Shown here: piece by piece, positions 37,101 to 44,291 of the stretch | Position numbering within the stretch: the first letter of the stretch is position 1 | How the letters are laid out: each line of letters starts with the position of its first letter | Source of the DNA: Prevotella sp. | GTDB lineage: Bacteria; Bacteroidota; Bacteroidia; Bacteroidales; Bacteroidaceae | DNA: 64,000 bases | Direction of reading: 5' to 3' | Assembly (NCBI GenBank): GCA_017458125.1 | Contig: JAFTGB010000042.1 | Coordinates: 1 to 64,000 of the forward strand | Notes under the pieces: generated by a model | Told to the model about the DNA's origin: nothing | Databases searched by the model: none | The model's input: the letters and a program-made list of their open reading frames with translations, nothing else | Program-made: the position numbers and the translations under genes

Positions 37101-37344
37101 GCACCTCGCTACGGTTGCTGTGACGGCGCATCAGCTGTATGGCCGTGCGTTCGCCGACGGGGACGTGGTGGCGCTTACAGAGGTAGTCGACCTGCGAGAA
37201 CAAGTTGCCGAAGCCCTGTCCGCTGCCGCGCAACGCCTCAGCACAAGCCAGCACCAAGGTCTCGTGCATATAGCGCACGGCCTGTGCCGAGGGTTCGGCA
37301 CAGGCCAGTTCGATGCATCGTTCGTATAGCTCGTCGACGCTCAT
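34120..37344 (-). CDS. Dna2-like nuclease-helicase (superfamily 1)
   Basis: A 1074-residue protein combining a PD-(D/E)XK-type nuclease half and an Upf1/Dna2-type SF1 helicase half. The nuclease signature is GRVDLM followed by LLVEQKAGK (about 322-342), with a CTC pair upstream (LQFCTCPAF). Helicase motifs are LLQGPPGTGKTSMA (I, near 681), VVDEASQ (II, near 790), GDHKQLPAVV (III), VGVIVPYRNQ (IV), DTVERYQGSQRD (V) and NVAMTRARCQLLM (VI). Such enzymes act on replication or repair intermediates; a role in defence has also been seen for relatives, but no defence partner is present here. It begins 3 bases after the DUF3108 gene. The 3' end is followed by a hairpin stretch. Confidence 0.88.
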   Translation of the reverse strand: MSVDELYERCIELACAEPSAQAVRYMHETLVLACAEALRGSGQGFGNLFSQVDYLCKRHHVPVGERTAIQLMRRHSNRSEVPAKDDWLYDIRALSRFVAAIFHASIPHSLLVRIPAQPKAKESTRINLRHIRCVVDSWDDRHIMATTADGPVTFPVTDDTLPALLRPGMQLNLLDCHREGAAIEAGLVVVEPDYLVDISAIAACFQDYGHHPLSYLLQRMKPRANTQPILLGNLAGDVLDDTINQPDRTLGDTISDNFRMQALQFCTCPAFDGQRFKADARQQADHIREAVSQLFTTDYDRTKALLEPSFVCEQLGLQGRVDLMTTDMRLLVEQKAGKNWNIEHPQPGSKGLQREDHYVQLLLYYGVLRHNFHLSADRVDIRLLYSKYPARQGLLVVSYYQQLFREAISLRNRIVAQEMAIARDGFATVIPLLQADTLLQNADKATFFDRYVRPDVEAVFSVFRQLSPTERDYAERMLTFVYREQLAQKVGVQEGQGGAQADLWTMPLTEKCSTGNILMALTLTDRRQSAVGSGYDLLLFSIPEQGDDFLPNFRRGDMVYVYRYDGEPDARVHILYKGVIQQLTDREVTVRLNDAQQNAAVFGDGTYAIEHGTSDIGATSAIRAIHAFCTARAERRQLLLGLRAPRRQPDRRLTRSYHPHYDAILEQAFQARDYFLLQGPPGTGKTSMALRFIVQEETGSVLLTAYTNRAVDEICAMLCDAGIDFLRLGSETACDPRFVSHLLDRRMGERPRLTLMQQQLQAVRVVVGTTSTLQSRPFLLQLKHFALCVVDEASQILEPSIIGLLSSDAVDRFILIGDHKQLPAVVQQPDDVPRLHACRYSLFERLLRQEREAGRTDFTAILRRQGRMHPDIAAFPNMMFYGRERLECVPCPHQEETTLHYEAPSEDAMDDLLKQRRVLFLPADTPDSDTFADKSNAAEARIVADLLRRIVRQYGAKFDADRTVGVIVPYRNQIAMIRREIALLNLPQLHAVSIDTVERYQGSQRDVIIYSFTVRNPYQLDFLTSNCIVEDGRVIDRKLNVAMTRARCQLLMTGNVSVLSRNPVFAELIRQYKE

Positions 37345-37347
37345 CGT

Positions 37348-38166
37348 TCAGTCCACCTTCGACTCCAACTTGTTGCGCAGCCCTTTGTAGCCGGAGAGAT
37401 AAGCCTTGGCCGAGCCAAAGGAGAGGAACATGTCTAAGCGGACAGGCATGTGGTTCTTGTCGTCGGTGATGTAGAAGCGGATGAGCTCCTTGTTCTTGCC
37501 GTCCTCGCGCTCAATGAACGAGAAGGTGAGACAACGGTATTTCTCGTCGTTGTTCTTCATCTTCAGCGTCGTCTTGCCCGTGTATTTCAGCCACGAGTTG
37601 CTCAGGCGGCGGGCGTCGCTGATGGGCATGGGAATGTTCTCGCCCACCTTCAGCTCGTCGGCTTTGAAGTTGCGCGCACGCAGGAAGATGCTCATCATGT
37701 CGTAGATGCAGTCCTTGTACTCGGCGTCCTTCCAGTGCACCTCGCCGTCGTGGTCTACGCGGTGCATCCTCAGATGGCAGTTGCCGTTAGGATAGGTGTA
37801 CCACAACTCGTCGATGTAGTAGCGGTCGCCCTCGCGCGCACCTTTGCGGAAGTATAGCGGCGACAGGTCGGTGTCAGTATAGCAGAGCAGCGTGTCGCGC
37901 ATGACGAACACGTTGTCCAGCTGGTCGTTACCACGGGTGACGAGACTGCTGCGGAAGGCTTTCTTGCCTTGATAGCGCGACTGAACGGTAGACATGGAGG
38001 CAGTTCCAACCTTAACCCACACGAACTTCCAGTTGAAATAGAGGTCGTAGCTTAGGAACTCGCCCGACTTAAAGGCGGTGTTCTCAATGCCGCACTGTGC
38101 AAAGGCCGACAGTAACGACCACTGCATGACGGCTAACATAAGCAGACGCTTCGTCATCTTCATCAT
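37348..38166 (-). CDS. DUF3108-family exported protein
   Basis: A 272-residue protein with a signal peptide (about 1-25, LLSAFAQ). The sequence GEFLSYDLYFNWKFVWVKVGTA near the start and the closing ITDDKNHMPVRLDMFLSFGSAKAYLSGYKG are what I recognise as DUF3108. The family function is unknown; it is common in Bacteroidota, in cell-envelope contexts. Probably translationally linked to neighbours (13 bases after the lipoprotein gene, 3 before the helicase). Confidence 0.85.
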   Translation of the reverse strand: MMKMTKRLLMLAVMQWSLLSAFAQCGIENTAFKSGEFLSYDLYFNWKFVWVKVGTASMSTVQSRYQGKKAFRSSLVTRGNDQLDNVFVMRDTLLCYTDTDLSPLYFRKGAREGDRYYIDELWYTYPNGNCHLRMHRVDHDGEVHWKDAEYKDCIYDMMSIFLRARNFKADELKVGENIPMPISDARRLSNSWLKYTGKTTLKMKNNDEKYRCLTFSFIEREDGKNKELIRFYITDDKNHMPVRLDMFLSFGSAKAYLSGYKGLRNKLESKVD

Positions 38167-38179
38167 ATATGCTTTTTGG

Positions 38180-40270
38180 TTATTTGACTAATTGTTTCTT
38201 GACATACTCGATGCCCAGTTCCTTGGCACGCTGGGCGTTACGGTTCTGCATACGTTTCTTCTCCTTGTCGGCTTTCTGCTGCACAATGGCACCGGGCTTC
38301 TGCATGTAGCGCACGCGCTCCGTCAGGTTCCACTTCTGGGAGACATCCCACTTGGCCTTGCACTCCAGCGAGCGCGGATAGTAGTAGACGGCCTCGGCCT
38401 GGCGGTCGGCATCGTAGTCGCCGGTGTCCCACAGGTTATTGCCGTTGCTGTCGACGAAAGCGCGGGCATAGTAGGTTCCGGGGTCCAAGTAGTAGAACGT
38501 GCACTCGCCCTTGCGGTCGGCCCTTTCCTGCCGCACGCACTTGTCGCTGCCGTTGAGCAACTGCACCACCAGTCCCGTGTCGCGCACGCCGTTCAACTCG
38601 AAGGTCAGGGTGGCAAAGTCGTCCATCGACTTCACCTGTATGCCTTGCTTGACGGGTTTCGACGCCAGGCCGTAGATGTCGGTGAAGGCGCAGGTGTCCA
38701 CCTCAAGGCTGTACTCCGTGTTGAGCCGCCATTCGGCCATCAGCTCGTAGCGCCGCAGGTTGGACTTGGAGGGCCGCAGCTCGAAGGGTGACCGGTACCA
38801 CAGCGAGTCAATCTTGGAATAGAGGTGGACGGCTCCCGTGTCGACGACAGCCAAAGGTGTGGGCGAGTCGATATAGACCACACTGGTGGGGTTCATCGAC
38901 GACGGCACGACGTACTTTATTTCGAGGGGCTTGACGGGGAAGATGCTGTCGTAGGGCTCCTCCTTTTTTTTCTTCTTCTCCTGTTGCTTCATCCACTCGT
39001 CTATCTCCTTCTGGCGGGCCTTCAGACGTTTCTCGTACGACATCTTGGGCACTGCCTCGATGGTGTCGGTCTGGCTGACTAACAGTCCGAGGCTGTCGCT
39101 CTTGAGATACTCCATGGCAAAGGACAGCGTGTCCTGATTGACCAACAGCGTGTCGCGAAGCCAGTAGGTCAGCGTGTCGCGCCGCTCGTTGGCTTCTATC
39201 ACAAAAGCCGAGTCGGCATTGAAGTTCAGGCCCTTGATGACGGGCAGCTGCTCGTTGCCGTAGGTGAAGTAGACGCCGATGCGGTTAGCCTCCTGCCGCT
39301 CCGTCTTCAGCAGGACGCGGTTGGTCTGCTGCTCGGTGAAGGCCAGCAGCACGACGTCGTCAGGATAGAAGTGGGTGAAAGGCACACGCACGATGTTGTC
39401 GATGTGCAGCGAGTCGCGCCAGATGGTGTCCTGACGGGTGTCGGGACCTGCCGACGGCTTGAAGGTGTCGTGCGAGTAGGCCAGCATCTCGCTCTTCTGC
39501 GAGAACTTGAAGTCGCCGTCGGCATCCTGCAAGGCATAGACGCGGTACTCGCCGTCGGCCACGCCCTTGATGACGAAGCGGCCCGTGCCGTCGGTGCGCG
39601 CGATGCGCATCAGCGGTTCATGGCGGAAGACGGTGTCCGCAAGGTTGTTGTAGAGTCCTACGGAAATGCCCTTGACGGGTTCCAGGTTCTCGGCGTTCAG
39701 CACGTAGCCCGCCACCTCGAAGGTGTCTATCTTCTCGCCCGTTGAGAACGTGTAGGTATAGTTGCCCAAGGGGTTACCCTCCGTGTTGTCGCTGATGGCG
39801 TCGCTGAAGTCGATGGTATACGTGGTGTTGGGCTTCAGCGTGTCTTTCAGCTCGACGATGATTTTCTTGCCCGACTCTTTGATTTCGGGCATCTCCAGCT
39901 GCGGCGGCGACACGATGACGCTCTGTGTAGGGTCTTCGAGCTTGATGAACTCGTCGAAGAGGATGGTAATCTTGCGCTGCGTGACACCCGTAGCCTGGTC
40001 GACGGGGCTGCAGCTGACGATGCGCGGCGGGTCGTCGTCGTACCAGCCGCCGTCGGGAGACCCCATGCGGGCGCAGCCCATAAGAAGAAATGAGAAATGA
40101 ATAATGAGTAATGAGAAATGAAAATGAGTAATGAGAAATGAAAATGAAGAAATGAAGGAATGACTGCGCTGGCTTTTTGCCTCGCCACTCCGACTGTTTG
40201 TTTCCGTATGGTTCTTAGCTTTCCTACAGGAAGCAGAACACATCTTCATTTCTTCATTTCTCATTTCCAT
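38180..40270 (-). CDS. Ig-like-domain lipoprotein with repeat-encoded signal peptide
   Basis: Up to 696 residues. After the lipobox (LLMGC near residue 64-68 of the longest frame) comes PPRIVSCSPVDQATGV, an SbsA/Big_5 Ig-like domain to about 170, then a carboxypeptidase-regulatory-like segment (VAGYVLNAENLEPVKGISVGL, GRFVIKGVADGEYRVYALQD) and several beta-rich parts; the C-terminal end is Lys/Arg-rich. This layout is common in Bacteroidales envelope proteins of unknown role. The hydrophobic part of the signal peptide is written by ATGAGAAATGA-type repeats. No ATG lies close to the hydrophobic core, so the true start (40270 or another codon) is uncertain. Operon partner of DUF3108 and GH3 genes. 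Confidence 0.8.
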   Translation of the reverse strand: MEMRNEEMKMCSASCRKAKNHTETNSRSGEAKSQRSHSFISSFSFLITHFHFSLLIIHFSFLLMGCARMGSPDGGWYDDDPPRIVSCSPVDQATGVTQRKITILFDEFIKLEDPTQSVIVSPPQLEMPEIKESGKKIIVELKDTLKPNTTYTIDFSDAISDNTEGNPLGNYTYTFSTGEKIDTFEVAGYVLNAENLEPVKGISVGLYNNLADTVFRHEPLMRIARTDGTGRFVIKGVADGEYRVYALQDADGDFKFSQKSEMLAYSHDTFKPSAGPDTRQDTIWRDSLHIDNIVRVPFTHFYPDDVVLLAFTEQQTNRVLLKTERQEANRIGVYFTYGNEQLPVIKGLNFNADSAFVIEANERRDTLTYWLRDTLLVNQDTLSFAMEYLKSDSLGLLVSQTDTIEAVPKMSYEKRLKARQKEIDEWMKQQEKKKKKEEPYDSIFPVKPLEIKYVVPSSMNPTSVVYIDSPTPLAVVDTGAVHLYSKIDSLWYRSPFELRPSKSNLRRYELMAEWRLNTEYSLEVDTCAFTDIYGLASKPVKQGIQVKSMDDFATLTFELNGVRDTGLVVQLLNGSDKCVRQERADRKGECTFYYLDPGTYYARAFVDSNGNNLWDTGDYDADRQAEAVYYYPRSLECKAKWDVSQKWNLTERVRYMQKPGAIVQQKADKEKKRMQNRNAQRAKELGIEYVKKQLVK

Positions 40271-40320
40271 TTCTCATTATTCACTTCTCATTTCTCATTT
40301 GGAGCGAAGCTCCTTATTTC
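40080..40320. repeat. Block of ATGAGAAATGA-type words
   Basis: Short words AATGAGAAATGA and AGTAATGAG alternate at 40082-40165, and TTCTCATTTC-type inverse words at 40250-40325. The left part is in the coding frame of the lipoprotein signal peptide. Confidence 0.75.
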
Positions 40321-41810
40321 TCATTCAAAACCAACAGCTGCTCTATATGCTCACGGCTGTTGCTCAGGCGCGGCACCTTGTTCTGGCCGCCCAGCTTGCC
40401 GCGCAGCTTCATCCACTCGGCAAAGAGACCCTGACGGGCCTTGACTATCTCCAACGGTTGCAGGGTGATGTTCTTGTAGCGCTTGGCCTCGTAGTCGCTG
40501 TTCAGCTGTTGCAGTCGCTCGTCTAATAGGGCGGCGAAGCGCGTCAGGTCCTGCGGGGGCTTGGCAAACTCGATGAGCCACTGGTGGCGGCACTTGGCGT
40601 TGGCATCCATGAAGACGGGGGCAGCGGTGTATTCCAGCACCTCGGCGCCCGTCTGCTCGCAGGCGTAGCTGAGTCCCTGTTCGGCATTGTCGACGATGAG
40701 CTCTTCGCCGAAGGCGTTGATGAAGCTCTTGGTGCGCCCGGAGATGACGAACTTATACGGGTTGACGGACGTGAAGCGCACCGTGTCGCCTAACATGTAG
40801 CGCCACAGTCCGCAGGTGGTGGAGATGAGCATGGCGTAGTTCTTGCCCGGCTGGACACCCCACAAGGGCACGATGTCGCCGCCGTCCATGGGCTGGAACT
40901 CGTAGAACACGCCGTAGTCGAGCATCAGCAGCATCGACTTGTCTGCCGGGTCGTCCTGCAGTCCGAAGAAGCCCTCGCTGGCGTTGTAGGTCTCCATGTA
41001 GTGCATACGGGGGCTGGTGATCAGCTGCTCGTACTGCGAGCGGTAGGGCGTGAAGGCCACGCCGCCGTGGAAGAAGACTTCAAGGTTGGGCCATACCTCC
41101 TCTAAGTGCTGCTTGCCGCTCAGCTCCATGACCCGGTGAAGCACGCTGAGCATCCACGAGGGCACGCCGCTGATGTTGGTCACGTTCTTGTTCATCGACT
41201 CACGGGCTATGCGGTCGCGCTTCTGCTCGAAGTCGGCCAGCAGGGCCGTCTGCTTCTTGGGCACCCGCACCATGTTGGCCAGCGGGTTGATGTTTTCGAT
41301 AAGGATGGCGCTGAGGTCGCCGACCAGCGTGCCGGGCAGGTTGTAGTTGGGCGCATGGCTGCCGCCGAGGATGAGGGCACGGCCGTCGAAGAGGCGGCTG
41401 TCGGGATGGTTGCGCAGGTAGATGGTCACGGAGTCGTAGCCTCCCTGATAGTGGGTGTCCTGCAATCCCTGCCGACTGACGGGTATGAACTTCGACTTGT
41501 CGTTGGTGGTGCCGCTGGACTTGGCGTACCATTTGACGCGACCCGGCCACAGCACGTTCTGCTCGCCGTGGCGCATGCGGTCTATCGCACCCTTCAGCTC
41601 CTCGTAGGTGTTGACACTGTTCAGCTTGACGAAGTCGTCATAGCCCTTGGTGGTGGCAAAGGCATGCTGCCTGCCGTACTCCGTATCGCGGGCCTCGCGC
41701 AGCAGGCGCGCCAGCACCTGGCGCTGCAGCTGCTCGCCCTGCGTCTGGTGCTTCTCCAACTCGCGCATGCGTGAGGTGAAAACGTTTCTTATTATCTTGG
41801 TTACACTCAT
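40314..41810 (-). CDS. GH3 auxin-responsive-promoter family protein (acyl-adenylate/amide-forming)
   Basis: The plant GH3 enzymes join amino acids to acyl hormones through an adenylate; the bacterial members are of unknown substrate. The 498-residue protein shows the GH3 features: WYAKSSGTTNDKSKFIPVS (ATP-binding P-loop-like), ALILGGSHAPNY, TYNASEGFFGLQDDP, YEFQPMDGGD, TCGLWRYMLGD and KSFINAFGEEL. Full length for the family. It is the first gene of a minus operon (GH3, lipoprotein, DUF3108, Dna2-like) starting from the promoter at 41838. Confidence 0.92.
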   Translation of the reverse strand: MSVTKIIRNVFTSRMRELEKHQTQGEQLQRQVLARLLREARDTEYGRQHAFATTKGYDDFVKLNSVNTYEELKGAIDRMRHGEQNVLWPGRVKWYAKSSGTTNDKSKFIPVSRQGLQDTHYQGGYDSVTIYLRNHPDSRLFDGRALILGGSHAPNYNLPGTLVGDLSAILIENINPLANMVRVPKKQTALLADFEQKRDRIARESMNKNVTNISGVPSWMLSVLHRVMELSGKQHLEEVWPNLEVFFHGGVAFTPYRSQYEQLITSPRMHYMETYNASEGFFGLQDDPADKSMLLMLDYGVFYEFQPMDGGDIVPLWGVQPGKNYAMLISTTCGLWRYMLGDTVRFTSVNPYKFVISGRTKSFINAFGEELIVDNAEQGLSYACEQTGAEVLEYTAAPVFMDANAKCRHQWLIEFAKPPQDLTRFAALLDERLQQLNSDYEAKRYKNITLQPLEIVKARQGLFAEWMKLRGKLGGQNKVPRLSNSREHIEQLLVLNEK

Positions 41811-41837
41811 CGTGTCGTAATGCTTATTTTATGGCCT

Positions 41838-41846
41838 GCAAAGTTA
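41838..41846 (-). promoter_or_regulatory. -7 box of the GH3-family operon
   Basis: Minus strand TAACTTTGC, 27 bases upstream of the ATG at 41810. Confidence 0.6.
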
Positions 41847-42012
41847 AGCATAAACTTTCGTAACAGCAGAGGTTTTTACGTTTTTTTTGTTTAATAAGGT
41901 ATAAAAGTCGCACTTTGCGCCACCGTCTGTCATGGGCGGCACCGCCGGAAAGCATGGGCGGAACGGGTGGCTGCGCACGCCGTTTGCGGCAGATTTCATG
42001 GCTCATGCTGTC

Positions 42013-42137
42013 AGTTCTCCCGAGATTGCAAGTATTTTTTCCCGAGATTACGACCCTTTTTTCCCGAGATTGATGGGTACAATCTCGGGAAAAAAGCATT
42101 GAAATCTCGGGAAAAATGAAAATTAATCTCGGGAAAA
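42013..42137. repeat. 22-bp-phased inverted array B (3 direct + 3 inverted units)
   Basis: The unit TTTTTTCCCGAGATT lies at 42035-42049 and 42057-42071, with a variant (TTCTCCCGAGATT, 42015-42027) one step before. The inverse AATCTCGGGAAAA-type unit lies at 42081, 42103 and 42125. All steps within each half are exactly 22 bases. The centre is at about 42076. It lies between GH3 (minus) and ychF (plus). The remainder of the 41811-42275 gap shows no gene that I recognise. Confidence 0.9.
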
Positions 42138-42238
42138 CGTCAAACCGTCGCTGATAGAATGAGGCGATGGCGCCCATGTTTACAGGCCTTACCCGCAAAT
42201 AAAGGCGACAGAAAGGGTGCTGTTCACAAAACTTTTTG

Positions 42239-42246
42239 TACCTTTG
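42239..42246 (+). promoter_or_regulatory. -7 box of ychF
   Basis: TACCTTTG followed by CAGG, 30 bases before the ATG at 42276. Confidence 0.65.
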
Positions 42247-42275
42247 CAGGCAGAAAACAAACATTAAAGAAAGAA

Positions 42276-43376
42276 ATGTCATTAAAATGTGGTATTGTAG
42301 GACTGCCTAACGTAGGCAAGTCTACGCTGTTTAACTGCCTGTCAAGCGCAAAGGCTCAGGCAGCCAATTTCCCTTTTTGTACGATAGAACCTAACGTCGG
42401 CGTCATCACCGTTCCCGACGAAAGACTGACGAAGCTGGCCGAACTGGTGCACCCGGGGCGCATCGTGCCTGCCACGTGCGAGATAGTGGACATAGCCGGA
42501 CTGGTGAAGGGTGCTTCTAAAGGTGAGGGCTTAGGCAACAAGTTTTTAGGCAACATCCGCGAGACGGACGCCATCATCCATGTGCTGCGCTGCTTTGAGG
42601 ACGAGAACATCACCCATGTGGACGGCACCATAGACCCCATCCGCGACAAGGAAATCATCGACACCGAGCTGCAGCTGAAAGACTTGGAGACCATCGAGAG
42701 CCGACTGGCCAAGACCGAGAAGGCTGCTGCCGCCGGCAACAAGGAGGCCAAGGTGGAGGTGACGGTGCTGAAGGCTTACAAGGAGGTGCTGGAGCAGGGC
42801 AAGAACGCCCGCATCGTGGAGTTTGAGTCGAAGGACGAGCAGGACTGCGCCCGCAACCTGTTTCTGCTGACGGCCAAGCCCGTGCTGTACGTGTGCAACG
42901 TCGGCGAAGCTGACGCCAAGAACGGCAACGCCTTCACCGAGAAGGTAGAGCAATTGGCGCGCGAAGAGGGTGCCGAGTCGATGGTCATCGCGGCCAAGAC
43001 AGAAGAGGACATCGCCGAATTGGAGTCGTACGAAGACAAGCAGCTGTTCTTGGAGGAGTTAGGACTGGAGGAGAGCGGCGTCAACCGCCTCATCAAGAAA
43101 GCCTACGCCCTGCTGAACTTAGAGACCTTTATCACCGCCGGCGAGATGGAGGTGAAAGCGTGGACGTACAAGAAGGGCTGGAAGGCTCCGCAGTGCGCCG
43201 GTGTCATCCATACCGACTTTGAGAAAGGTTTCATCCGTGCCGAGGTCATCAAGTACGACGACTACATCCAGTACGGCTCTGAGGCTGCTGTCCGCGAGGC
43301 TGGCAAAATGGGCATCGAGGGCAAGGACTACGTGGTGCAGGACGGCGACATCATGCACTTCCGGTTTAATGTTTAA
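42276..43376 (+). CDS. ychF: Redox/ribosome-associated ATPase YchF (OLA1 type)
   Basis: YchF is a conserved P-loop NTPase of the Obg group that prefers ATP and binds ribosomes. The 366-residue protein has GLPNVGKSTLFNCLS (G1), FPFCTIEPNVGVI (switch region), DIAGLVKGASKGEGLGNKFL (G3), the coiled-coil part, and the C-terminal TGS domain (TAGEMEVKAWTYKKGWKAPQ, FEKGFIRAEVI). Start at 42276 chosen because the promoter lies inside the longer frame. Confidence 0.96.
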   Translation: MSLKCGIVGLPNVGKSTLFNCLSSAKAQAANFPFCTIEPNVGVITVPDERLTKLAELVHPGRIVPATCEIVDIAGLVKGASKGEGLGNKFLGNIRETDAIIHVLRCFEDENITHVDGTIDPIRDKEIIDTELQLKDLETIESRLAKTEKAAAAGNKEAKVEVTVLKAYKEVLEQGKNARIVEFESKDEQDCARNLFLLTAKPVLYVCNVGEADAKNGNAFTEKVEQLAREEGAESMVIAAKTEEDIAELESYEDKQLFLEELGLEESGVNRLIKKAYALLNLETFITAGEMEVKAWTYKKGWKAPQCAGVIHTDFEKGFIRAEVIKYDDYIQYGSEAAVREAGKMGIEGKDYVVQDGDIMHFRFNV

Positions 43377-43454
43377 AAAGGCGAAATACCGGGATACCGA
43401 ACCGGAATGCCGGAATAACGGAATAACGGAATACCGAAAAAAAGAAATTAAAAA
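43377..43454. repeat. GGAATAACGGAATACCG words between ychF and lgt
   Basis: Several near copies of CGGAATAACGGAATAC and CGGGATACCGAA in about 50 bases, ending in a purine-rich stretch that serves as the lgt ribosome-binding region. Confidence 0.7.
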
Positions 43455-44270
43455 ATGAAAGAATTGCTATACATCACCTGGAATCCTAACGAGGGCTTCG
43501 GCCCTTTCCGTTGGTACGGACTGTGCTGGTTAGTGGGACTGGCACTGGCTTATTTCGTCGTGAAACGGCTGTATAAGGAACAGAAAATAAAGGACGAGCT
43601 GTTCGACCCGCTGTTCATCTACTGCTTCATCGGCATCCTGGTGGGCGCGCGCTTAGGACACTGCATCTTCTATGAGCCTGACCACTACCTGACCTCCGTA
43701 AAAGGCTTCATCGAAATGCTGCTGCCCATCCGCTTCATGGCCGATGGCGGATGGAAGTACATAGGCTTCCAGGGACTGGCATCGCACGGCGGCACACTGG
43801 GACTCATCATCGCCCTGTGGATGTACGTCAGAAAGACGAAAATCGGCATCTGGACCGTACTCGACAACATCGCCATAGCCACCGGCACCACGGCGTGCTT
43901 CATCCGACTGGGCAACCTGATGAACTCGGAAATCATCGGCAAGGTGACGGATGTGCCCTGGGCGTTCATCTTTGAACGTGTCGACATGCTGCCACGCCAC
44001 CCCGGACAACTCTACGAGGCCATTGCCTACGGCATCCTGTTCGGCATCATGTGGTGGATGCACAAGCGCATGCCGGAAAAGATAGGGACAGGATGGTACT
44101 TCGGCTTCTGCCTCTTCTACATCTTTACCTTCCGCTTCTTCATTGAGTACACCAAAGAGATACAGGAAGCCTTTGAAGCCTCGATGCCGCTCGACATGGG
44201 TCAAATTCTTTCCATACCGTTTATCATCGTCGGACTCGTCTGCATGGTAAGAGGGAAAGCAAAAGAATAG
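43455..44270 (+). CDS. lgt: Prolipoprotein diacylglyceryl transferase
   Basis: Lgt attaches diacylglycerol to the lipobox Cys of prolipoproteins in the inner membrane. The 271-residue protein has about seven membrane helices and the motifs [21 protein letters not shown] and [14 protein letters not shown] with the conserved Arg and Asn; RHPGQLYEA closes the core. Full length. Several lipoprotein substrates occur in this same window. Confidence 0.96.
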   Translation: MKELLYITWNPNEGFGPFRWYGLCWLVGLALAYFVVKRLYKEQKIKDELFDPLFIYCFIGILVGARLGHCIFYEPDHYLTSVKGFIEMLLPIRFMADGGWKYIGFQGLASHGGTLGLIIALWMYVRKTKIGIWTVLDNIAIATGTTACFIRLGNLMNSEIIGKVTDVPWAFIFERVDMLPRHPGQLYEAIAYGILFGIMWWMHKRMPEKIGTGWYFGFCLFYIFTFRFFIEYTKEIQEAFEASMPLDMGQILSIPFIIVGLVCMVRGKAKE

Positions 44271-44291
44271 ACGCAACAGCCTGAACAGGGC

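Noticed and set aside
41824-42282. 152-codon minus-strand frame through array B
   Set aside because: It consists of repeat units and the ychF promoter; no domain recognised and it would overlap both flanking promoters.
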